64,000 nt of DNA from Halorussus salinus (lineage in GTDB: Archaea; Halobacteriota; Halobacteria; Halobacteriales; Haladaptataceae): assembly GCF_004765815.2 (NCBI RefSeq), contig NZ_ML974127.1:722927-786926 (forward strand). Reading direction: 5' to 3'. The first letter of the stretch is position 1. Each line of letters opens with the position of its first letter. This document shows positions 59,439 to 64,000 of the stretch, piece by piece. A model generated the notes under the pieces. The model was not told where the DNA came from and did not search any database. It worked only from the letters and a program-made list of their open reading frames with translations. A program made the translations under genes and the position numbers.

Positions 59439-61439
59439 ATGACAACGACAAACGACAAACTCCGCAGCGTACTTCTGGCTGCGATGCTGGTCACGTCGGT
59501 CTTCGCCGGCACGGCCGCGTTCGCAGGTACAGTCGCTGCAAATCACGATACGTCTGGTACTCAGGACATCTCGAGCACGGATGTCGTCTTCCAGGGCCAG
59601 ACCGCGGCTGCGACCGGCTACGCTAACGATGCAAGTGTAACGCTCTACGACGACGACGGAAACTACGAAGACCAGTACAGTGCTGACGGCTCTGGTCACG
59701 TCACCTTCGCTACGAATGGTCTGGAAGGCCAGTACACGCTCGGCGGTACCAACAGCTCGAGCAGCAACGTGTACGACTTCCAGGTCGTTCAACAGACGGT
59801 TGCGCTGAACAAGTCGAACGTCTCCGTCTCGACTAACGTTGACGGCGTTCACTTCAACATTGACGACAGCAACCGTGCTGGTGACTTCGACTTCACGGTG
59901 AACTCGACAGACAGCGACTTCAACAACCAGACGTTCAACGCTGGTGAAAGTGACTCCTTCAACGTGAGTACTGTCGACCTCGGTGCTGGCAACTACACGC
60001 TCACCATGGCGGTTAACGACACCACGACTACTGAGGAAATCCAGCTTACGGTCACCGAAGCTGCAGACCTTGACGCGACGTTCGACCAGAACGTGTTCGG
60101 CCAGCAGCGCGGTGACGTCGCTAATATCACCGTCGACCTGACGAGTACGTCGGTCGCCGACGTCTTCGTCGGTTCCTCTGAGGTCAACTACCTGCAGAAA
60201 ATCGACATTCAGGACAAGAACGACGACGGTAAGGTCCACATCCACTTCAACAGCTACTACACGAACGAGTCTGGCTACGAGTACGTCACGGCGGAAGGAG
60301 ATGACACTGCCAACATCGACGACAGTTTCGGCGGCCAGACTAACGTTGAGAACGCTCCCGTCGCGTCGGGTAACTACCCCCTGAACGTCACGGAGAACAA
60401 CAACAAAGACAACGAACTTGACGTCGCTACACTCAACCTCGGCCAGCGTTCGACCGACGCTGCCCAGTCTTGGGTCGCTCCGAGTAACTCCCTCAGTGGG
60501 AACAACCTCAACCCGAGCGATGTCACCGACGTTGTCTCCCAGAGTAACACGGTTGCTTCGGGCGACTACGCGGTCGTGCAGGTCAAGGCCTCCGGACTCT
60601 ACGGTTCATTCAACGACTCGAACACGAACTGGAACCGCAGCGGTCTCGATCTCACGATCCAGCAGGAGGACGCTGGCGTCAACGCCAACCCGATTAGCTT
60701 CAACGCATCTAACGAGAGCGTGCGGACGGTTGTTGACAGCCAGAACAACACGTTCTTCGCTCTCGTCCCGACCAACCAGATTGACTACGACGATACTCGG
60801 GGCGACACCGAGTCGCTCCCGACCGGCGAGTGGAATGCTACGTTCACCGTTGAGGAACCGTTCGCCGTCGCTAGCGACACCGAGCAAGTCTCTACGACGT
60901 TCACCGTCGAAGAGAAGTCGGTTACGCTGAACGAGGGCAACGACATCACCGTCGGCCAGCGCATGACCAACGTCTCCGGTCAGAGCAACCTCGCGCCCGG
61001 TACGACGCTGACCGTCGAGGCTCGCTCCAGCGGCCAGTTCCTCAAGACCACGCAGGTCGAAGTCGGCTCCGAAGGGATGTTCACTGCGTCCTTCGACTTC
61101 AGTGATGTCTCGAACGGGACCGAGTTCTCGGTCGCGACTCGGAACAACTTCCCCGGCAGCAGTGACGAAATCAGCGGCGTCGTGAACGTCAACGCGGTCG
61201 ACGAGACCGAGACCACGGAAGGTACCTCGACGACCACGACGACGACCACGACGACGACCACGACCACGACCGAGGAGACCACCACCGAGGAGACCACCAC
61301 CGAGGAGACCACCACCGAGGCAGGTACCACGGAGACCACCACTGACGGTGGCGACGGTGGCATCCCCGGCTTCGGTGTTAGCGTGGCCCTCGTCGCGCTC
61401 GTCGCTGCCGCGCTGCTGGCTCTCCGCCGCAGCAACTAA
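59439..61439 (+). CDS. S-layer glycoprotein (PGF-CTERM)
   Basis: A 666-residue cell-surface protein forming the crystalline envelope. Signal peptide MTTTNDKLRSVLLAAMLVTS with AFAGTVAAN cleavage. Repeated Ig-like beta domains with many N-x-S/T sites (for example NSSSSN and NGTE) follow. A Thr-rich linker (about residues 595-635, EETTTEETTT repeats) spans the wall, and the C-terminal tripartite signal is GGIPGFGVSVALVALVAAAL then RRSN: PGF-CTERM for archaeosortase A, whose gene is next. Codons are less GC-biased than in neighbours, as in highly expressed genes. Long leader and TATA box precede it. Confidence 0.93.
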   Translation: MTTTNDKLRSVLLAAMLVTSVFAGTAAFAGTVAANHDTSGTQDISSTDVVFQGQTAAATGYANDASVTLYDDDGNYEDQYSADGSGHVTFATNGLEGQYTLGGTNSSSSNVYDFQVVQQTVALNKSNVSVSTNVDGVHFNIDDSNRAGDFDFTVNSTDSDFNNQTFNAGESDSFNVSTVDLGAGNYTLTMAVNDTTTTEEIQLTVTEAADLDATFDQNVFGQQRGDVANITVDLTSTSVADVFVGSSEVNYLQKIDIQDKNDDGKVHIHFNSYYTNESGYEYVTAEGDDTANIDDSFGGQTNVENAPVASGNYPLNVTENNNKDNELDVATLNLGQRSTDAAQSWVAPSNSLSGNNLNPSDVTDVVSQSNTVASGDYAVVQVKASGLYGSFNDSNTNWNRSGLDLTIQQEDAGVNANPISFNASNESVRTVVDSQNNTFFALVPTNQIDYDDTRGDTESLPTGEWNATFTVEEPFAVASDTEQVSTTFTVEEKSVTLNEGNDITVGQRMTNVSGQSNLAPGTTLTVEARSSGQFLKTTQVEVGSEGMFTASFDFSDVSNGTEFSVATRNNFPGSSDEISGVVNVNAVDETETTEGTSTTTTTTTTTTTTTTEETTTEETTTEETTTEAGTTETTTDGGDGGIPGFGVSVALVALVAAALLALRRSN

Positions 61440-61608
61440 GCGTAGCTAACTAACCACCGGAGTTCCCGGTTTCGCGGTTTCCATTTTTTCGCGCACTCGA
61501 CCCGGTAGCGACGGCGCTGTCCGGCGACGAAACGCGTCGTTTCCGTACCCGTAAGCCGACCGTACTTCGAGACGGCTGGAGCCGTCAACTCTTTATTCGG
61601 GGACCGCT

Positions 61609-62550
61609 TTGACACGCTTAACAGTGACTTCTGCGTTGACAGACGGACTCGCGTGGCTCGCAGTCGGGTTGTTCGCCGCGGCGGCCGCGCTCGACTGGTA
61701 CGACGACGGCCACGGACGTGGCCGGGCGCGCTATCTCGGGTCGGCCGCGTGGGTCGTCTTCGGCGTCTTCTGGCTCGCGCTGTTCCCGCACTTCGCGTTC
61801 GAGCAGAAGAGCTTCATCGAGGGCGCGCTCAGTCTCGCGGCGCTTCCCGCCTGTCTCTACGCGGCGTACTTGCTGGTGCAGGGCCGAGAGACGCTGTTCT
61901 TGCTCTCGCGGGCCGTCGCGTTCATGGGGCTCATCTACATGCCGTTCACGATGATTCCGCCCGCGAAGACGTGGCTCATCGAGACCGTCGCGTGGCAGGG
62001 CGGCTTCGTGATGGAGCAGTTGGGCTACGAGTTCCAGATTGTCCAGCACGGCAGAGGTCTCGACGGGACGTACCGATTCGACAACCCCGTCCACGGCGTG
62101 TTCACCGTCAACGTCCTGCTGGCGTGTACCGGCATCGGGAGCATGGCCATCTTCGGTGGTCTCATCGCCGCGGTGCGGGCGCCGCTCCGTCGGAAACTCA
62201 AGGGCTTCGCCATCGCCATCCCCGTCATCTGGGCGTTGAACCTCGTCCGCGTCGTGTTCATCACGCTCGCGTTCAGCCAGCAGTGGCTCCAGATATTCGT
62301 TGATCCGACAGTCGCGCTGCTAGGATACGAGAATCCCAACATGGTGTCGTACTTCATCTCCGACCGCGTACTCGCCCAGAGCCTCTCGGTGGTCGCGCTG
62401 GTCGGAATCGCGTGGGCGGTCGCCCGCGAGGTGCCGGAACTACTGACCGTCGGCGAGGACGTACTCTACATCGTCACCGGCGACGAGTACGACCTCCACG
62501 AGGCGGTCGGCACCGAGCGTACGCTGGCTACCGACGGCAAAGGCCAGTAG
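61609..62550 (+). CDS. artA: Archaeosortase A
   Basis: A 313-residue multi-helix membrane transpeptidase-like enzyme that cleaves PGF-CTERM tails and attaches proteins to archaeal lipid. In the frame from TTG 61609 the catalytic cysteine (LLACTGIGSMAIFGG) is residue 173, LNLVRVVFI has Arg214 and SDRVLAQ has Arg253, the same three positions described for Haloferax ArtA. The first of these starts is a TTG; a GTG at 61624 is the alternative. It lies 169 bases after the S-layer gene, its main substrate. Confidence 0.93.
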   Translation: MTRLTVTSALTDGLAWLAVGLFAAAAALDWYDDGHGRGRARYLGSAAWVVFGVFWLALFPHFAFEQKSFIEGALSLAALPACLYAAYLLVQGRETLFLLSRAVAFMGLIYMPFTMIPPAKTWLIETVAWQGGFVMEQLGYEFQIVQHGRGLDGTYRFDNPVHGVFTVNVLLACTGIGSMAIFGGLIAAVRAPLRRKLKGFAIAIPVIWALNLVRVVFITLAFSQQWLQIFVDPTVALLGYENPNMVSYFISDRVLAQSLSVVALVGIAWAVAREVPELLTVGEDVLYIVTGDEYDLHEAVGTERTLATDGKGQ

Positions 62551-62583
62551 AAAGACCGAAGTGCGTTTCTCGGTAACTTCGAC

Positions 62584-63357
62584 TTATTCTACCTCGAGGA
62601 GGTCCGCCGGAGCGTCCGCGAGTTCGCGGAGCGCGTCGGCCTCGATGTGATGGAGGTCGCCCGGAACGACGAGGAGGTGGAGCGGGTCGCCGAAGTCCCG
62701 CGTAGCGAGCGCGGAGAGTCGGCCCGCGGTCACGAGCGGATCCGGACTCCCGGCGCGCGCGACCACGACCGCGAGCAGGTCGGGGTACTCGTCGGCGAGT
62801 ACGTCCGCGGCGTGGTCGGCGGTCATGTACTCGTCGTTGCGCGCCTTGATGTCGAGGTAGACCAGCGTGTGCAGGCCGCGCTCGCGGTTCTCGTCGATGG
62901 CGTCGGTGACGCTCGCCGGGACGCCGTCCGCGCCGTGGGCGTACTCGAAGGGGAGCGTCGTCGCCTTGCCGAACCGGTAGTTTTGGAGACCAGTGAGTCC
63001 GCTAGCGGCCGACTCGGCGGTCGGCGCGTGGACGACGCGGGTGTCGATACCGCGCTCCGTGGCCCGGAGTCGCAAATCGACGTGCGTGGTCGAAATCATT
63101 GTGTCGCCCGCCGTGAGGAAGACCACGTCGCCCTCCTCGGCCGCACGGAGGATGGCCTCGGGGTCCTGCTCGACGCCCGCGCGGTCCCGAACCTCGATGT
63201 CGGTGTCGTGGTACGCTTCGAGGTCCTCGACGGTCGCTCCGAGGAGCTTGCTGGTGTAGAACTCGGCGAAGACGCGGTCGGCGTCGCGGACGGCCTCGCG
63301 GCCCTCGACGGTTATCGAGCGCTCGTCGTAGAGACCGAGTCCGACGAATGTGAGCAT
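62584..63357 (-). CDS. dph5: Diphthine synthase
   Basis: A 257-residue SAM-dependent methyltransferase of diphthamide synthesis on elongation factor 2. MLTFVGLGLYDERSITVEGR is the N-terminus. GDVVFLTAGDTMISTTHVDL, SGLTGLQNYRFGKATTLPFE and DIKARNDEYMTADHAADVL are the family blocks. Convergent with artA. Confidence 0.95.
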   Translation of the reverse strand: MLTFVGLGLYDERSITVEGREAVRDADRVFAEFYTSKLLGATVEDLEAYHDTDIEVRDRAGVEQDPEAILRAAEEGDVVFLTAGDTMISTTHVDLRLRATERGIDTRVVHAPTAESAASGLTGLQNYRFGKATTLPFEYAHGADGVPASVTDAIDENRERGLHTLVYLDIKARNDEYMTADHAADVLADEYPDLLAVVVARAGSPDPLVTAGRLSALATRDFGDPLHLLVVPGDLHHIEADALRELADAPADLLEVE

Positions 63358-63437
63358 ACCTGCCTATAGGCGGCCGCTGTGGCTATAGCCTTTCGAGTGT
63401 AGCTGGCGGCGCTCACGAAAAAGAACGGCGTCGGGAG

Positions 63438-64000
63438 TCAGTACTGCTGAAGGCTCCCGCCCTGCTGGCCGAACTGCTGGGGCTGGCTCTGCTGACCGAA
63501 CTGCTGTTGGCCCTGCTGGCCGTGTTGCTGGGACTGCTGGCCCTGTTGTTGCTGCTGGCGCTGCTGGGCGAGCTGCTGGACCGTGTTCAGACTCTGGTCG
63601 AGCGTCTGGACCGACTCGCGGACCTGCTGGACTGCCTCCTGCACTTCCGGCTGCTGGGCGTACTGCTGGAGTTCCTGCACGTTCTGCTGGAACGTCTGCT
63701 TGACCGCCTCGCCGATGGGTCGGGCGTACGGCGACTGGCGGATGACGAGCTTCTTCTCCAAGTGCGCGATGTCCTGCAGGTCGTCGAAGGCGCGCACGGC
63801 TTGGGGCATCTGGTGCTGTGAGACCTTGGTCTTCGCCCATTCGGAGACCGACTCGATTCGGTCGAGCGTCTCGATGGTCTGCTGGACATCCTGCGGGACG
63901 CTCCGGTCGAACTGTTGGCCGATCTTCTGGCCGAGCTGGGAGATCTGTCCCATCTGGCCTTGCTGGCCGATTTGGGACTGCTGGCTCGTCTGCGGTTGCT
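63438..64000 (-). CDS. Gln-rich coiled protein, 5' end outside the window
   Basis: At least 187 residues with no start seen; the frame stays open to the window edge. The C-terminal 55 residues are mostly Gln with Gly/Ser (QQRQQQQQGQQSQQHGQQGQ), and a second Gln-rich part precedes the edge. Between lies a helical domain (VSEWAKTKVSQHQMPQAVRA, DIAHLEKKLVIRQSPYARPI). I do not recognise it. Such polyglutamine tails are rare in haloarchaea, where proteins favour Asp and Glu. An ATG at 63953 is a possible internal start. Confidence 0.75.
   Translation of the reverse strand, partial: QPQTSQQSQIGQQGQMGQISQLGQKIGQQFDRSVPQDVQQTIETLDRIESVSEWAKTKVSQHQMPQAVRAFDDLQDIAHLEKKLVIRQSPYARPIGEAVKQTFQQNVQELQQYAQQPEVQEAVQQVRESVQTLDQSLNTVQQLAQQRQQQQQGQQSQQHGQQGQQQFGQQSQPQQFGQQGGSLQQY

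Overview
This window is chromosomal DNA from a halophilic archaeon (class Halobacteria). The evidence is uniformly high GC with G/C-ending codons, very acidic proteins, TATA-box promoters with little or no 5' leader, and archaeal genes: Orc1/Cdc6, 7S SRP RNA, RNase P component 4, diphthine synthase, uL11, XPB/Bax1, archaeosortase A and a PGF-CTERM S-layer glycoprotein. I cannot name the genus from sequence alone.

Layout. 1-8.5 kb: grpE-dnaK chaperone genes, XPB helicase with its nuclease partner Bax1, an RNA m5C methyltransferase with a PUA-like partner, small zinc-ribbon proteins and a PAC2 protein. 8.5-13 kb: repeat elements, geranylgeranyl reductase with a 2Fe-2S ferredoxin, two tiny AT-richer ORFs, an AAC(3)-type acetyltransferase and a flavin reductase. 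13-19 kb: rhodanese-metallohydrolase, ferritin-like protein, a Sco/TlpA/CcdA thiol-redox operon and MsrA, with two copies of a structured RNA-like element. 18.8-24.5 kb: a specialised-metabolism-like cluster (P450, UbiA prenyltransferase, cupin, FAD monooxygenase, unknown helical protein). 24.6-30.3 kb: a HalOD1-type protein, tRNA-Arg(TCG), an enlarged GGGP-synthase paralogue divergent from an unknown helical protein, and housekeeping genes. 30.3-31.6 kb: an accessory two-gene unit with an ADP-ribosyltransferase-like ORF. 31.6-36 kb: cysteine synthase, membrane proteins, SRP RNA, MscS and YhbY.

36-39.6 kb is the most striking stretch: orc1/cdc6 next to about 1.2 kb of non-coding DNA with seven copies of an 18-20 bp box in two opposed groups flanking a purine-rich tract and tandem repeats. 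This is a strong candidate replication origin. It sits between yhbY and rnp4, and more tandem repeats lie beyond rnp4.

39.6-47.6 kb: two GT4 glycosyltransferases, a PAS histidine kinase, an IS200/IS605-type remnant, an HD phosphohydrolase, a peroxiredoxin, TatA, tRNA-Arg(CCT) followed by degenerate repeats of its own 3' end, and hpt with a duplicated 3' scrap. 47.7-53.8 kb: a complete, mostly overlapping mrpABCDEFG Na+/H+ antiporter operon. 54-64 kb: coaBC, an HTH protein, rpl11, Drg GTPase, a tandem VOC protein, the S-layer glycoprotein next to its processing enzyme ArtA, dph5, and a Gln-rich ORF running off the window.

Several genes form functional pairs: GrpE-DnaK, XPB-Bax1, methyltransferase-PUA, GGR-ferredoxin, Sco-TlpA-CcdA, S-layer-ArtA and Orc1-origin. 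The least explained items are the covarying RNA element, the dispersed stem-loop repeat family, the prenyl/oxidase cluster, the ART-like pair and the GGGPS-like divergent pair.
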